Origin: Streptomyces sp. AA1529
Lineage (GTDB): Bacteria > Actinomycetota > Actinomycetes > Streptomycetales > Streptomycetaceae
Reading direction: 5' to 3'
Assembly (NCBI RefSeq): GCF_000280905.1
Contig: NZ_ALAP01000033.1
Span: forward strand, 1-64,000
DNA: 64,000 nucleotides
The notes below the pieces were generated by a model that saw only the letters and a list, made by a program, of their open reading frames with translations, was not told the origin of the DNA and did not search any database. Shown here piece by piece: positions 1 to 12,200 of this stretch (positions within the stretch are counted from its first letter, which is position 1; every line of letters starts with the position of its first letter). The position numbers and the translations under genes are program-made.

Positions 1-1599
1 GCGTCCGTCGCGCCCGCCGCGTCGCCTGCCGCGCCCGCCGCGACGGCGTACCCACCGGCGGACACCGGGCCGCAGGCCGCCGCCGGACCAGGTGGGCTGC
101 GGGAGGACATCGCGCTGTGGCTGACCCGGGTGATCGCCGGCGAAGTGGGCGTGGACCCGGCGGCCGTCGACCGCTGGGAGCGGTTCGACGCGTTCGGCGT
201 GGACTCGGTGGTCCGGACCCGGGTGAACCAGTACCTCGCCCAGCGGTTCCCGGCCGCGTCCCGCACCCTGCTGTTCGAGTTCCCCACCATCGACGAGGTC
301 GCCGACCTCCTGACCACGGACTTCCCGGCCGACTGCCGGACCGCCCTGCTCGGCGCCCAGACGGCTCCGGGCGAGCAGCAGCCCGGTGGTGCGGGGGCGG
401 TTGCGGTGGAGCCGGCTGTGGTGTCGGCGGGGGTTGCGGGTGGTGTTCCTGCTTCTGGTGGGGGCGATGTGGTGGGTTGGTTGTCGGGTGTGGTGGGGGA
501 AGAGGCGGGGGTTGCTGTGGGGGAGGTGGATCCGTGGCGGTCGTGGGATGCGTTCGGGATTGATTCGGTGGTGCGTACGCGGGTGAATCACCGGATTGCG
601 GAGGTGTTTCCGGATGCGTCGCGGACGTTGTTGTTCGAGTTCGGCTGTGTGGCCGAGGTGGCCGAGAGTCTGGCGGCGGACTTCCCCGCCGACAGCAGCG
701 CACTCACGGGCGTCGCCCCCGCGGTGACCGGCGCCCCGGCACCGCCCGCCGAGCCGATACCCGAGTGGCCCGCCGAACCGGCCTGGGCCGCGCCGTTCCC
801 GGCCCGCGAGATCGGGTTCTCCGCCAGCCGGGTGCTGCTCCACCCGGAGGCCGACCCCGACGACACCCAACTGGTCCGCGAGCACCAGGCCGAACTGCTC
901 GACGTGCTGCTCCGCGGCGAAGACCTCGACCGGGTCGGCGGCCTGTTCGACCTGCACGGCGCACAGGGCGCCGCGGGACTGCGCCTCGCGGCCCGCCACC
1001 GCGCCCTGCGGGTGCACCTCCGCACCGCCGACCCGGCGCAGGCCGAGGTCGCGGCCCGGGCCGCCAAGGAGCACGGTCTCGAGACGCGGGTCACCGTCGC
1101 GCACACCGACCCCGCTACTGCGCACGAGGTGGCGCTGGGTATCGAGGGCAGCCACCTGGCGGCGGACAAGGCCGGGTACCTGGCCGGGATCGCCGCTGCG
1201 CTGCCGGAAGGCGGCCGGCTGCTGCTGGCCGACTTCCTGTCCGTCGGCAGCGAGCGGACCGACCCGGGGCTGGGCATCCGGCTCCCCACCCCGGAGCAGT
1301 GGGCCGACCACCTCGCCGACGCCGGGTTCGTGCTCGACGACGCGGTCGACGCGAGCGCCCGCGTCGGGCACTTCCTCGCCGACTTCGACGTCGACCAGCA
1401 CACCGCCGGTCTCGACCCCCGCGCCAAGGAACGGTGGCGGTTCCACACCGACCTGGCCGTGCCGCTGGAGCGCGGTACGGCTGCGTATCTGCTGCTGCGG
1501 CTGCGCAAGGACAGCACGGCCGGAGCGGCGGCCGGGCGCGCGGGCAACCGCGCCCGGATCGCCGCGGCCACCCCCTACGCCGAGGCGGTGAACCGCTGA
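1..1599 (+). CDS. trans-AT PKS, C-terminal part: tandem ACP-ACP plus degenerate methyltransferase (5' end outside window)
   Basis: Frame 1 is open from the first base, so this is the 3' end of a larger gene. After an Ala/Pro linker come two ACPs. The first has its phosphopantetheine Ser at codon 205-207 (GVDSVVRTRVNQ) and the second at 565-567 (GIDSVVRTRVNH). Both have the LLFEF helix III that is typical of trans-AT tandem ACPs. From about 790 to 1520 there is a methyltransferase-like tail. It keeps the late motif GGRLLLAD and a closing LLLRLRK, but its glycine-rich SAM loop is poor (FDLHGAQG). The stop TGA shares its A with the next ATG (TGATG), so the two PKS genes are translationally coupled. 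No AT is present, as expected for a trans-AT system. DNA around the second ACP has unusual codon use (see findings). Confidence 0.9.
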   Translation, partial: ASVAPAASPAAPAATAYPPADTGPQAAAGPGGLREDIALWLTRVIAGEVGVDPAAVDRWERFDAFGVDSVVRTRVNQYLAQRFPAASRTLLFEFPTIDEVADLLTTDFPADCRTALLGAQTAPGEQQPGGAGAVAVEPAVVSAGVAGGVPASGGGDVVGWLSGVVGEEAGVAVGEVDPWRSWDAFGIDSVVRTRVNHRIAEVFPDASRTLLFEFGCVAEVAESLAADFPADSSALTGVAPAVTGAPAPPAEPIPEWPAEPAWAAPFPAREIGFSASRVLLHPEADPDDTQLVREHQAELLDVLLRGEDLDRVGGLFDLHGAQGAAGLRLAARHRALRVHLRTADPAQAEVAARAAKEHGLETRVTVAHTDPATAHEVALGIEGSHLAADKAGYLAGIAAALPEGGRLLLADFLSVGSERTDPGLGIRLPTPEQWADHLADAGFVLDDAVDASARVGHFLADFDVDQHTAGLDPRAKERWRFHTDLAVPLERGTAAYLLLRLRKDSTAGAAAGRAGNRARIAAATPYAEAVNR

Positions 1600-4500
1600 T
1601 GAGTACGCCGACGACGGCAACGACGCCGACTGCGGCAGCGACTGAGCAGGGCCGGCGTCCGGCCGAGCACGCGCAGCGGCTGCACGCCGCGGCCCGGAAC
1701 GTGCTCGCCGGGGCCGACCCCGGCGCCGGGCTCGCGGCGCAGCGCGGCACCGACGCGCTGACCCTGCTGGCCCGGCGGATGCTGGCCGGGGCCCTCCGGC
1801 GGATGGGCGCCTTCACCGCGCCGGGCGAGGGCGGCACGCCGGACGAACTGGCCGCGGCGCTCGGGGTGGTCGACCAGCACCGGCGGCTGTTCGAGGCGCT
1901 GCTGGACATCCTCGTCACGGCGGGCACGCTGGGCCGCGAGGGCGAGCGGCTGGTCGCCGCCTACCCGCTGCGCGAGCTCTCCCGCGCCGAGTCGGACGCC
2001 ATGGTCGCCGGGCTGGTGGCCGAGTTCCCCAGCGCGGAGCCGACCGTCCGGCTGCTGCGCCGCTGCCTGGACGCCTACCCGGAGGTGCTGACCGGGCGCC
2101 GTCCCGCCGCCGAGGTGCTCTTCCCCGACGGTGCCGGAGCCGAGCCGCCCGGCGCCGCTCCGGGCGGCGCCCCGGACAGCGGCGACGTCGTCGCCGCCGT
2201 GGCCGCCGAGGCGGCCCGCGCCCGGCTGGAGACGGCGACGGCCGCCTCCGTCGTCGAACTGGGCTCCGGCAGCGGTGCGACGGCCGCCCGGACGCTGCCC
2301 GCGCTGGCGCCCTTCGGCGACCGGCTGCGCTACGCCTGCACCGACCCCTCCTCCCGGTTCACCGAGCACGGCAGGCAGCGCTTCGGCCACCAGTACGGCT
2401 TCGCCGACTTCACCGTCCACGACATCGCCGTCGCCGCCGCGACCCCGGAACTGCCCGCCGGGGAAGCCGACGTGCTGCTCGCCGCGAACGTGCTGCACGC
2501 CGCCGCCGACCCGGACGCGGCCCTGGCCAACGCCGCGGCGCTGCTCCGTCCCGGGGGCGCGCTGGTGCTGACCGAGGCCGTCTCGGCGCCCGAGCCCTCG
2601 GTCATGCTCTTCGGGCTGACCGCCGAGTGGTGGCCGCAGCCGGGCGCGGCACGGGCCCGGCTGCCCCACGCGCCGCTGCTCTCGGCGGACGCCTGGCGGG
2701 CCGCGCTGGCCGCGGCCGGGTTCGAGGAGATCCGCGTCCACCCGCTGCCCCCCGGCGCGGACGAGGACGACGCGCCGGAGGCGGTGCTGGTCGCCCTGCG
2801 GGGCGCGCCCGCCGCGACCACCGCGGCTCCGTCCGTGCCTCCGGCGGCTGTCGCGGCTCCCGCATCGGCCGCGGCTCCCGCGGCGTCCCCGGCTCCGGCA
2901 CCCCCGGCCGCGGAGGCGCGGCCCGCCGCCGACGCCGGGCCGGCCGCACCGGACGCCGCGGAGCCCGTCGCGATCGTCGGACTGAGCGTGCGCTTCCCCG
3001 GGGCGCCCGACCTGCGCAGCTACTGGGACCTGGTCACCGCCAACCGCAGCGCCATCGGCGAGATCCCGGCCCGGCGCTGGGACTGGCGGCAGTACTACAC
3101 CCCCGACCCGCAGGGCATGGAGGTCATCAGCAAGAGCCACTCCAGGTGGGGCGGATTCCTGGAGGACTTCGACCAGTTCGACGCCGAGTTCTTCGGGATG
3201 TCCGAGCAGGAGGCCCGGAACACCGACCCCCAGCAGCGGATCTTCCTCCAGGAGTGCTGGAAGGCGATGGAGGACGCCGGGTACTGCCCGCACGCCCTCG
3301 ACGCCAAGGTCCGCCGGGCGACCGGCGTGTTCGCGGGCGCCTCCAAGCTGGGCTTCGACCGGCTCGGCCCGGACCGCGGAGTCGACCTGCCGCGCACCTC
3401 GTTCGGGGACATGGTCAACCGCGTCTCCTACCAGCTCGACCTCGGCGGCCCCAGCAAACCGGTGGACACCGCCTGCTCCTCGGCGCTGGTCGCGCTGCAC
3501 GAGGCCGTGCAGAGCCTGCGCTCCGGCGAATGCGCGATGGCCTTGGTCGGCGGGGTGAACCTGTATCTGCACCCCTCCACCTACGCCGAGCTGGGCGCCG
3601 TGAAGATGCTCTCGAACCGGCCGGAGTGCCCGGCCTTCGGGATCGGCGGCAACGGCATCGTGCCCGGCGAGGGTGTCGGCGTCGTGGTGCTCAAGCGGCT
3701 GGCCGACGCGCGGCGCGACAACGACCACGTGCGCGCGGTCGTCCGCGGCAGCGCGGTCAACCACAACGGGCGCACCGTCGGTTTCACCAGCCCCAGCCCC
3801 AAGCGGCAGGCCGACGTCATCACCGCCGCGCTGACGCGGGCGGGCGTCGACGGCGGCACGGTGAGCTACCTGGAGACCACCGTCAACGGCACGGAGATCG
3901 GCGACGCGGTCGAGATGACCGCGGTCACCCAGGCGTTCGGCGGCCGGGAAGGGGCCACGGGCCGCTTCCGGCTCGGCTCGGTCAAGCCCAACATCGGTCA
4001 CGGCGAGGCGTCCTCCGGCATGGCGCAGCTGTCCAAGGTGGTGCTGGCCCTCACCGAGCGCACCCTGCCCCCGACCCGGCTGCCCCAGGAGATCAACCCC
4101 GCGATCGACCGGGACAAACTGCCCTTCGAACTGTCGGACCAGCCGGTGCCCTGGGACCCGCCGCAGGTGCACGGGCGGACCCAGGTGCGGCGGGCCGGGA
4201 TCACCGGGATCGGCGCCGGCGGCGCCAACGCGCACATCGTCGTCGAGGAGGCCCCCGAGGCCGAGGTCCGGCGGAGCGCGGGCCCGGCCCTGTTCGTGCT
4301 CTCGGCCCGCACCCCGCAGCAGCTCGCCGACTCGGCCGGGAACTGGATCGGCTTCCTGCGCGGCAACCCGGACCTGGACCTGGCGCGGGTCGCCTGGACC
4401 AGCCAGGTGGGCCGGGAGCCGATGCGGTTCCGGCTGGCCGTGGTGGCCGAGGAGCAGGCGGAGCTCTGTGCCGCGCTGGAGCGCTGGCGTGCGGGCGACA

Positions 4501-7500
4501 CCGCCGCCGTGCTCACCGGGGAGGCCAAACGCCCCGCGTCCGCCGTCCGCGCCGAGCGCGCCAAGGGCAGGCCGCTGCCGGAGCTGGCCCGGGTGTGGGC
4601 CGAAGGCGGCATGCTCGCCTGGAGTTCGCTGTATCCGCAGGGCACGCCGCTGCGGCTGGGCGGGCTGCCCACCTACCCCTTCGCCACCACCGGCTACTGG
4701 ACCGACCCCCCGGCCGTCGCCGACCCTCCGGCCGTCGCCCCGCCTGCCGCTGCCCCGGCGGCTTCCCCGGCGCCGGCACCCGCTGCACCCCCTGCCCCGG
4801 CGGCCAGGCCCACGGCCGCACCCCCGGCACCGGCACCGGCCGCATCCCGGCCCCCGTCCCCGTCGCGGCCCCAGTCCCCGCCCCCGGTACCGGCCGGAGC
4901 CGGGGCCGCCACCCGGACCCCGTCCCCGTCCCCGGCACCGGTCGGCGCAGCAACGCCCGCACCGGCCGCCGCGCAGGGGGACGCCGCCCGGCACCCGCTG
5001 CTCGACCTCGCCGGAGCCGTCACCGGCGCGGACGGCACCCTGACCGTCACCGGCAGCGTCTCCCAGGCCGCCCAGCCGTGGCTCGGCGACCATCTCGTCA
5101 ACGGCCGCGTGCTGCTGGCCGGCACCGCCCTGGTGGACATGGTCGGACGCGCGGGCGAGACCGTGGACACCGCCCGGATCACCGAGCTGACCCTGCACGC
5201 GCCGCTCGACCTGACCGGCGGGCAGGAGATCGCCGTACGGCTCGTGCTGGCGCCCCCGGCGGCGGACGGCACGCGCACCGTCGAGGTGACGTCGCGGCCG
5301 GCCGGCGCCGCCGCGAACCGGCCGTGGTCCCGGCACGCCGGCGGCACGCTGGCCCCGCTGCGCGGCACACCGGACTTCGACCTGGTCCAGTGGCCGCCGC
5401 CGGGAGCCGAGCCGCTTCCCGTCGCGGACTACTACGCCGCCATGGACGCCGCCGGGTACACCTACGGCCCGGCGTTCCAGAGCCTGCGCGCGGTATGGGC
5501 GCGCGGTACCGAGGTGTTCGCCGAGGTCGAACTGCCCGCGGCGGAGGCCGCCGAGGCCGGGCGCTTCGGCGTGCACCCGGCGCTGCTGGACTCGGCGCTG
5601 CACGCGATGGGCTTCGGCACCTGGATGGAGGGCGGGGGCGGGCTGCTGCCGTTCGCCTGGACGGGGATGTCGGTCCACAGTCCCGGGGCCGGAGGCCGGG
5701 CCCGCGCACGGCTGACCGGAGTCGACGGTTCCGGTGTCGCGCTGCAACTCGCCGACGGCGACGGGAAGCCCGTCGCACAGCTCGACTGCCTGGTACTGCG
5801 CTCGGCCACCGGCGAGCGCCCCGACCCGGCCCGGGACGCGCTGCTCAACCTCGCATGGGAGCCGCTGCCGCGCGCGGCGGCCCCGGCCGCGGGCGGCCCG
5901 TCCACCGGCACCTGGTCGCTGCTCGGCCCCGACCCCTACGGCATCGGCCAGGTGGTCCGGACCGCCGAGCGCGGCGAGTTCGCCGTCCTGTCGCTGCAGG
6001 GCCCCGGCGACCTGCCGGTCACCGGCGAGGCGCTCGTGCCCGCCGCGCACGAGGCCACCGGCGCACTGCTGGACACCGTCCGGGACTGGCTGACCGACCC
6101 GGCCAACCGCGGCCGCCGACTGGTCGTGCTGACCAGGGGCGCCATCGCCGTCGAGCCGGGGGAACCGGTGCCCGACCTGGCGAACGCACCCGCCTGGGGC
6201 CTGCTGCGGGCGGCGCAGTCCGAGTTCCAGCGCCGGCTCGTGCTCGTCGACCTGGACCGGCACGCACCGGTCGCCGACGTCCCCGCCGCGATCGAGACGG
6301 CGCTCGCCGCCGACGAGTTCCACCTCGCGGTGCGCGGCGGCCGGGTGCTGGTGCCGCGGCTGGTGCGGGCCGCCGACGACCCGGGCCTGGAGGTGCCCCG
6401 CACCCCGGCCTGGCGGCTGGATTCCACCGCGCCCGGCACCCTGGAGAATCTGGCACTGGTACCCGCCCCGGACGCCGTCCGGCCGCTCGCCGCCGGAGAG
6501 GTGCGGGTCGCCGTCCGCGCCGCCGCGCTCAACTTCCGCGACGTGCTGGGGGCGTTGGGCATGTACCCCGGCGACCTGGTGCTCGGCGCCGAGGGCGCCG
6601 GTGTGGTCACCGAGGTCGGCCCCGGCGTCACCGCACTGGCCGTCGGCGACCGGGTGTTCGGCCTGCTGCCCGGCGGCATCGGACCGGTCTGCGTGACCGA
6701 CGCGCGGACCGTGCGGCGCATCCCGGCCGGCTGGACCTGGGCGGAGGCCGCCTCCGCCCCCGTGGCGTACCTGACCGCCTACTACGGACTGGTCGAGCTG
6801 GCCGGACTGCGGGCCGGCGAGTCGGTGCTGGTGCACGCCGCCGCGGGCGGGGTGGGCAGCGCCGCGGTGCGGCTCGCCGACCACCTGGGCGCCGACGTGT
6901 TCGCCACCGCGGCGCCCGCCAAGCACGCCGAGGTGCAGGCCATGGGCGTGCCCGCCTCGCTGATCCGCTCCTCGCGCGACACCGGCTACGCCGCCGCGTT
7001 CGCGGCCGAGAGCAGCAACCGCGGCGTGGACGTCGTCCTCAACTCGCTGACCGGCGAGCACATCGACGCCTCACTGCGACTGCTGCCCCGCGGCGGCCGG
7101 TTCGTCGAGATGGGCAAGACCGACATCCGGCCCGCCGGGGAGGTCGAGGGGAGCCACCCGGGCGTCCGCTACCAGGCGTTCGACCTCGTCGAGGCGGGAC
7201 CGGAGCGGATCGGCGCCATGTTCGACGCGCTGCTGCCGCTGTTCGAGCGCGGCGTGCTGCCGCCGCCGACCCGCACCGTGCTCGACGTCCGCCGCGCCCG
7301 GGACGCGATGCGCACCATGAGCCGGGGCCGGCACATCGGCCGGATCGTGCTCACCATCCCCCGTACGTTCGCACCCGGCGGCACCGTGCTCGTCGCGGGC
7401 GGCACCGGCACGCTGGGCTCGGTGATCGCACGGAACCTGGTCACCGCGCACGGCGTGCGGCACCTGGTGCTCGCCTCCCGGCGCGGCGACGCCGCGCCCG

Positions 7501-9263
7501 GCGCCCGCGAACTGGCCGCCGAACTCACCGCGCTGGGGGCCGAGGTCCGGCTGGCGCGCTGCGACGCGACCGTCCGGGACCAGGTGGCCGAGGTGCTGGC
7601 CGGGATCCCTGCCGGCCATCCGCTCACCGGTGTGGTGCAGGCGGTCGGGGCGCTGGACGACGGCATGCTCGCCGGCCAGACCCGTGCCCGGCTCGCGCCC
7701 GTGCTGCGGGCCAAGCTGGACGCGGCCGTCGTCCTGGACGAGCTGACCCGCGCGGCCGATCCGGACGTCTTCGTGACCTTCTCCGGAGCCGCCGGAGTGC
7801 TCGGCAACCCGGGGCAGTCCAACTACGCGGCCGCCAACGCGTTCCTGGACGCGCTCGCCCGGCGCCGCCGCACCGACGGGCTGCCGGGACTCTCCGTCGC
7901 GTTCGGGCTGTGGGCCAGCGTCAGTGATCTCACCCGGGACCTGCTGGAGGACGAGCGGGCCACCGCCATGATGGTCCGCAGCGGCTTCCGGATGCTGTCC
8001 GACCAGGAGGGCGCGGCGCTGTTCGACGCGGCCGTGGCCGGTCCGGCGGAGCTGGCCGTGCCGATGCGGCTGGACCTCGCCGCACTGCGGGCGGCCCCCG
8101 TGCACCCGGTGCTGCGCAGCCTGGTCCGCCGGGACACCGCGGCCCCGGCAGCCGGACCCGGGGCGCCCCCCGCCGGTACGGCAACACCCGGGACCGACGA
8201 GACCGACAGGACCGACGGGACCGACCGGGCTGCGGGCACGGCACCGCCGCCGAGCGCCGCCGACCCGGCGTCCGGCACCGGGCCCGCGGCAGGCGTCCCG
8301 GCGGCGGACACCGGTGCCGGCAGCAGCCCGGCCGCCGCGTCCGGTACCGGCGCCCCCGGGACGCTGCTGGAGCAGCTCGCCGGTGCCGCGCCGGACGGGC
8401 GCCGGGCCCTGCTGCTGGCACTGGTCGCCCAGGAGGTCGCGGCGGTCCTGCCCGGCTTCGAGCCCGAACACATCGAGGCGGACAGCGGATTCGCCGAGCT
8501 GGGATTCGACTCGCTGACCGCCGTGGAGCTGCGCAACCGGCTCGACCAGGCGACGGGCCTGCGGCTGCCGGTGACCCTGGTCTTCGACCAGGCGACGGCG
8601 GGCGCCCTGGCCGGCCATCTGCTGGGGCTGCTGGCCGACCGGATACCCGCCACCGCCGCCGTCCCGCACTCGGCCCGCGGCGAAGCCGAGGCGGGCGGGG
8701 ACTCCTGGACCGCGCTGCTGGCCCCGGAGAACCTCGCCGCGGTGGGCGCGATCGCCGACCTGGGCGGCGGCGGAGGCGAACAACTCGCCGCGCTCGCGGT
8801 CCAGCAGGGCACGGCGGTGCTCCACTCCGTACCCGCGAGCCCCGATGACGCCCTGCCCGGCACCTACGACCTGGTGGTCGCCCTGGGCCGGCTGGTGACC
8901 GTACGCCGCAAGCGGGACCTGTTCGCCCGGATCGACGCCGCACTGATCGACGGCGGCCGGATGCTGCTCGCCGACCATGTCGGCACGCTGCGCGGCGACC
9001 TCGACGACCGGGCCGCCGGGGTGCTGGTGCCCAGCGTCGACTCGTGGGTGGCGCTGCTGGGCTCGGCCCGCCTGGTCGTCGAGCGGGTCACCGCACCGCC
9101 CGCCGTGCTCGACCCGCTGCTGGAGCAGGACGGGCTCGCCGAGCCGTCCCGGCGCGGGTGGACCCGCCCGGCGCTGCTGCGGCTGCGCAAGGCGGCGGCG
9201 ACGGCCGCGGAGGACAGGGACCGGGCCAACCACCGCGCACTGACCGAGTGGGCAGGCGCCTGA
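1599..9263 (+). CDS. trans-AT PKS: cMT-KS0-DH-ER-KR-ACP-MT
   Basis: A protein of 2554 aa; the ATG at 1599 overlaps the previous stop. Domains in order: a C-methyltransferase (about 40-390, SAM loop ELGSGSGA near 218); a KS (about 454-882) with Cys626 in DTACSSAL and His801 in KPNIGH, but ETTVNGT instead of the HGTGT motif, so the first catalytic His is Thr761; a KS-adaptor/linker without AT (885-1030); a DH (1131-1404; His1165, Asp1331); an ER with a standard Rossmann loop (1604-1922); a KR (1925-2110; FSG and QSNYAAAN catalytic motifs, LDD motif suggesting B-type); an ACP (Ser2305 in GFDSLT); and a C-terminal methyltransferase-like domain (2364-2534, loop DLGGGGG). The missing His predicts a non-elongating KS0 that transfers the chain. 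An in-line DH-ER-KR order is more usual in cis-AT PKSs. Confidence 0.92.
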   Translation: MSTPTTATTPTAAATEQGRRPAEHAQRLHAAARNVLAGADPGAGLAAQRGTDALTLLARRMLAGALRRMGAFTAPGEGGTPDELAAALGVVDQHRRLFEALLDILVTAGTLGREGERLVAAYPLRELSRAESDAMVAGLVAEFPSAEPTVRLLRRCLDAYPEVLTGRRPAAEVLFPDGAGAEPPGAAPGGAPDSGDVVAAVAAEAARARLETATAASVVELGSGSGATAARTLPALAPFGDRLRYACTDPSSRFTEHGRQRFGHQYGFADFTVHDIAVAAATPELPAGEADVLLAANVLHAAADPDAALANAAALLRPGGALVLTEAVSAPEPSVMLFGLTAEWWPQPGAARARLPHAPLLSADAWRAALAAAGFEEIRVHPLPPGADEDDAPEAVLVALRGAPAATTAAPSVPPAAVAAPASAAAPAASPAPAPPAAEARPAADAGPAAPDAAEPVAIVGLSVRFPGAPDLRSYWDLVTANRSAIGEIPARRWDWRQYYTPDPQGMEVISKSHSRWGGFLEDFDQFDAEFFGMSEQEARNTDPQQRIFLQECWKAMEDAGYCPHALDAKVRRATGVFAGASKLGFDRLGPDRGVDLPRTSFGDMVNRVSYQLDLGGPSKPVDTACSSALVALHEAVQSLRSGECAMALVGGVNLYLHPSTYAELGAVKMLSNRPECPAFGIGGNGIVPGEGVGVVVLKRLADARRDNDHVRAVVRGSAVNHNGRTVGFTSPSPKRQADVITAALTRAGVDGGTVSYLETTVNGTEIGDAVEMTAVTQAFGGREGATGRFRLGSVKPNIGHGEASSGMAQLSKVVLALTERTLPPTRLPQEINPAIDRDKLPFELSDQPVPWDPPQVHGRTQVRRAGITGIGAGGANAHIVVEEAPEAEVRRSAGPALFVLSARTPQQLADSAGNWIGFLRGNPDLDLARVAWTSQVGREPMRFRLAVVAEEQAELCAALERWRAGDTAAVLTGEAKRPASAVRAERAKGRPLPELARVWAEGGMLAWSSLYPQGTPLRLGGLPTYPFATTGYWTDPPAVADPPAVAPPAAAPAASPAPAPAAPPAPAARPTAAPPAPAPAASRPPSPSRPQSPPPVPAGAGAATRTPSPSPAPVGAATPAPAAAQGDAARHPLLDLAGAVTGADGTLTVTGSVSQAAQPWLGDHLVNGRVLLAGTALVDMVGRAGETVDTARITELTLHAPLDLTGGQEIAVRLVLAPPAADGTRTVEVTSRPAGAAANRPWSRHAGGTLAPLRGTPDFDLVQWPPPGAEPLPVADYYAAMDAAGYTYGPAFQSLRAVWARGTEVFAEVELPAAEAAEAGRFGVHPALLDSALHAMGFGTWMEGGGGLLPFAWTGMSVHSPGAGGRARARLTGVDGSGVALQLADGDGKPVAQLDCLVLRSATGERPDPARDALLNLAWEPLPRAAAPAAGGPSTGTWSLLGPDPYGIGQVVRTAERGEFAVLSLQGPGDLPVTGEALVPAAHEATGALLDTVRDWLTDPANRGRRLVVLTRGAIAVEPGEPVPDLANAPAWGLLRAAQSEFQRRLVLVDLDRHAPVADVPAAIETALAADEFHLAVRGGRVLVPRLVRAADDPGLEVPRTPAWRLDSTAPGTLENLALVPAPDAVRPLAAGEVRVAVRAAALNFRDVLGALGMYPGDLVLGAEGAGVVTEVGPGVTALAVGDRVFGLLPGGIGPVCVTDARTVRRIPAGWTWAEAASAPVAYLTAYYGLVELAGLRAGESVLVHAAAGGVGSAAVRLADHLGADVFATAAPAKHAEVQAMGVPASLIRSSRDTGYAAAFAAESSNRGVDVVLNSLTGEHIDASLRLLPRGGRFVEMGKTDIRPAGEVEGSHPGVRYQAFDLVEAGPERIGAMFDALLPLFERGVLPPPTRTVLDVRRARDAMRTMSRGRHIGRIVLTIPRTFAPGGTVLVAGGTGTLGSVIARNLVTAHGVRHLVLASRRGDAAPGARELAAELTALGAEVRLARCDATVRDQVAEVLAGIPAGHPLTGVVQAVGALDDGMLAGQTRARLAPVLRAKLDAAVVLDELTRAADPDVFVTFSGAAGVLGNPGQSNYAAANAFLDALARRRRTDGLPGLSVAFGLWASVSDLTRDLLEDERATAMMVRSGFRMLSDQEGAALFDAAVAGPAELAVPMRLDLAALRAAPVHPVLRSLVRRDTAAPAAGPGAPPAGTATPGTDETDRTDGTDRAAGTAPPPSAADPASGTGPAAGVPAADTGAGSSPAAASGTGAPGTLLEQLAGAAPDGRRALLLALVAQEVAAVLPGFEPEHIEADSGFAELGFDSLTAVELRNRLDQATGLRLPVTLVFDQATAGALAGHLLGLLADRIPATAAVPHSARGEAEAGGDSWTALLAPENLAAVGAIADLGGGGGEQLAALAVQQGTAVLHSVPASPDDALPGTYDLVVALGRLVTVRRKRDLFARIDAALIDGGRMLLADHVGTLRGDLDDRAAGVLVPSVDSWVALLGSARLVVERVTAPPAVLDPLLEQDGLAEPSRRGWTRPALLRLRKAAATAAEDRDRANHRALTEWAGA

Positions 9264-9280
9264 AACCGGGAGGGAGAGAC

Positions 9281-12200
9281 ATGTCCGAGATTGTGCGCGT
9301 GGTCGAGGAGGCCGCGGCCAAACTGAATCTGACCACCGTCGCGGGACTGGACCTGGCCAGGTCGGTTTCGCTGGTCGAGGCGATCAACACGGAGCTGGGG
9401 ACGAACCTCTCCAGCGGGGTGGTCGCCGACCACCCCGACATCGGCCGGCTCGCCGCACACGTGGAGTCGGTGCTGGCCGCGCAGGGCCCCCAGGAGGAGG
9501 TGGCGATCGTCGGGCTGCACTGCCGGACCGGCGGCGCCGCCGGTCCGGAGGAGTTCTGGGACCTGGTGCGGGAGGGCCGCGACGTCACCCGGGAGATCGA
9601 CGACCCGGTCGCGGTGCGGATGTTCCAGGAGGCGTTCCCCGGTGCGGCGCTGCCCCGCTACGGAGCGATGCCGGACACCGACGCGTTCGACCCGGGGTTC
9701 TTCCGGATCGCGCCCACCGAGGCCGCGGCCATGGACGCGGCCCAGCGCGTGCTGCTGGAGTCCAGCTACCACGCGCTGGAGGACGCCGCCATCGACGCCG
9801 CCACCCTGCGCGGGCAGCGGGTCGGCACCGTCGTGGGCACCACCGGGCTGGCACCCCAGGCCGAGTACAACGCGCACTCCCTGCTCGGCTCCGACACCAG
9901 CGTGATGGTCTCCCGGCTGGCCTACCACCTCGATCTGGCCGGTCCGGCCCTGGCGATGGACACCGCGTGCTCCTCGTCGCTGGTGGCCCTGGACCTGGCC
10001 GCCCGGCTGCTGCTGTCCGACGAGGCCGACCTGGTGCTCGCGGGCGGCGTGTACACGGCCAACCACCCGGGTGTGTTCCTCACCATGCAGAGCCTGGGCA
10101 CCGTCTCGGGCACCCGCAGGTGCCGGCCCTTCGACGCGGCCGCCGACGGCATGCTGGTCGGGGAGGGCGTGGGCATGCTCGTCCTCAAACGGCTGTCCGA
10201 CGCGCTGCGGGACAACGACCGGGTGCACGGGGTGATCCGGGCGAGCGGCACCAACCAGGACGGCCGCACCTCCGGCATCACGGCCCCCAGCACCCAGGCG
10301 CAGGCCGGACTGCTGCGCGGGGTGCTGAACCGCAGCGGCGTCGCGGCGGAGGACCTGGGCTACTTCGAGGCGCACGGCACCGGCACCACGCTGGGCGACC
10401 CCATCGAGATCGCGGGCATCACCTCCGCCTTCGACGGGCTCACCGACCGCACCGGGTACTGTCCGATCGGCTCGGTGAAGGCCAACATCGGCCACACCAT
10501 GGGCGCCGCCGGCGTGCTCGGTGTCATCAAGGTGCTGCTGAGCATGCGGGCCGGAGTGGTGCCGCCCGCGGCGAACTTCAGCACACCCAGCCCGCACATC
10601 GACTTCTCCGCGGCGCCGGTCCGGGTGGCCACCGAGGAATCCGGGTGGGCGCCGGGAGCCGACGGCCGCCGGCACGCCGCCGTCAGCTCCTTCGGCTACA
10701 GCGGCACCAACGCGCATCTGGTCCTCTCCGACCTCCCGGCTCCCGCGCGGCCGCAGGCCGCCCGCCCCGGGCGGCACCTGGTGCCGCTCTCGGCGCGCAG
10801 CGAGGAGCGGCTGCGGGCCAAGGCCGCCGAGCTGGCCACCGCGCTGCGCGGGCCGCTGGCCGGTGCCGACCTGGCCGATGTGGCCTACACCCTCCAGGTC
10901 GGGCGGGAGGCGATGGCGCAGCGGGCGGCCGTGGTCGCGGACTCCACCGCCGAGCTGGCCGACCGGCTGGAGGGGATCGCGGCAGGGGAGAGCGCCGAAC
11001 CGCAGGACCTGGCACCGCCGTTGGCCGAGGCAGCCAGGCAGTGGGCGGCCGGGGAGCCGGTGTCCTGGGCACGGCTGCACCTGGGTGCGGCGCCGCGCCG
11101 GATCGGGCTGCCGGGCTACCCGTTCGAGCGCCACCGCTACCCGCACGTGTGGGCCGACGGCACCCCCATCGAACGCCCCACCGACGGCTCGGCACCGATG
11201 TCCCCGGCCGCCTCCGCCGACAGCCCCCGCGGCGTGAGTTCCGCGCAGCCCGCCGAACCCGTCCAGGAGACCGCACCCGGAGTGCCGTCGGTGCTGCCGG
11301 AGCTGGACGCCGCGGCGGCCGCGCATCTCGCCGAGCACCCGGACCGCACCAGTCTGCGGGCCGCGCTGGAGGCCGAGGAGCTGGCGGACGAGCTGGCCGC
11401 GCTGTGCGAGCAGCTGCTCCTGGCGTCGCTCCGCCGGATGGGCGTCTTCGCCGCGGCGGGGGAGCGGTACACCGTCCAGGAGCTGATCGGGCGGCTCGGC
11501 GTGGTGGCCGAGCACCACCGGCAACTCGCCGGGCTGGTGCGGCTCCTGGTCGACGCCGGACACCTCGCCGAGGACGGCGACGGCTACGTCACCACCGAGC
11601 GGTGCGCGGCGGCCACCCTCCAGTGGGAGGAGACCGAGGTGGACCGCCTCACCGGCGGGCTGCTGGAGCGCAGGCCGGAGATGGCCGGCTTCGCCAAGCT
11701 GCTCACCACCTGCCTGGACGCCTATCCGGACGTGCTCACCGGCAAGCGCAAGGCCCACGAGGTGCTGTTCCCCGACGGCTCCTTCACCGCGGTCGAGGGC
11801 GTCTACCACAGCGACCAGGACGCCAACGCGCTGGTCGCCCGGCTGGTCGCGGAGTACACGGCCGCCCGGCTGGAGCGCGACCCGGAGGTGCCGGTGGCGG
11901 TCGTGGAGGTGGGAGCGGGCACCGGAGGCACCACCGCCTCGGTGCTGCCCGCGCTGTCCCCCTACAGCGACCGGGTGCGCTACACCTACACCGACATCTC
12001 CCGCGGCTTCACCCGCTACGGGGCCGACCGCTACGGCAGCGAGCACGACTTCCTGGACACCGCCGTGCTGGACATCGAACGTCCGGCGGCAGCACAGGGG
12101 TTCGCCGGGGGCGAGTACGACGTGGTGCTGGCCACCAACGTCCTGCACGCCACCGCGCGCATCGACCGCACGCTGGCCAACGCGCGGTCCCTGCTGCGGC

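Noticed and set aside
765..1598. A longer version of the second PKS starting upstream in the same frame
   Set aside because: The upstream translation is Arg/Pro-rich with no domain features and lies across the methyltransferase tail of the first PKS; the ATG at 1599 in the TGATG overlap is the natural start.
1575..7061. Very long open frames on the - strand across the PKS genes
   Set aside because: They are shadows caused by high GC third positions; composition is Gly/Arg/His-rich and no family motifs appear.
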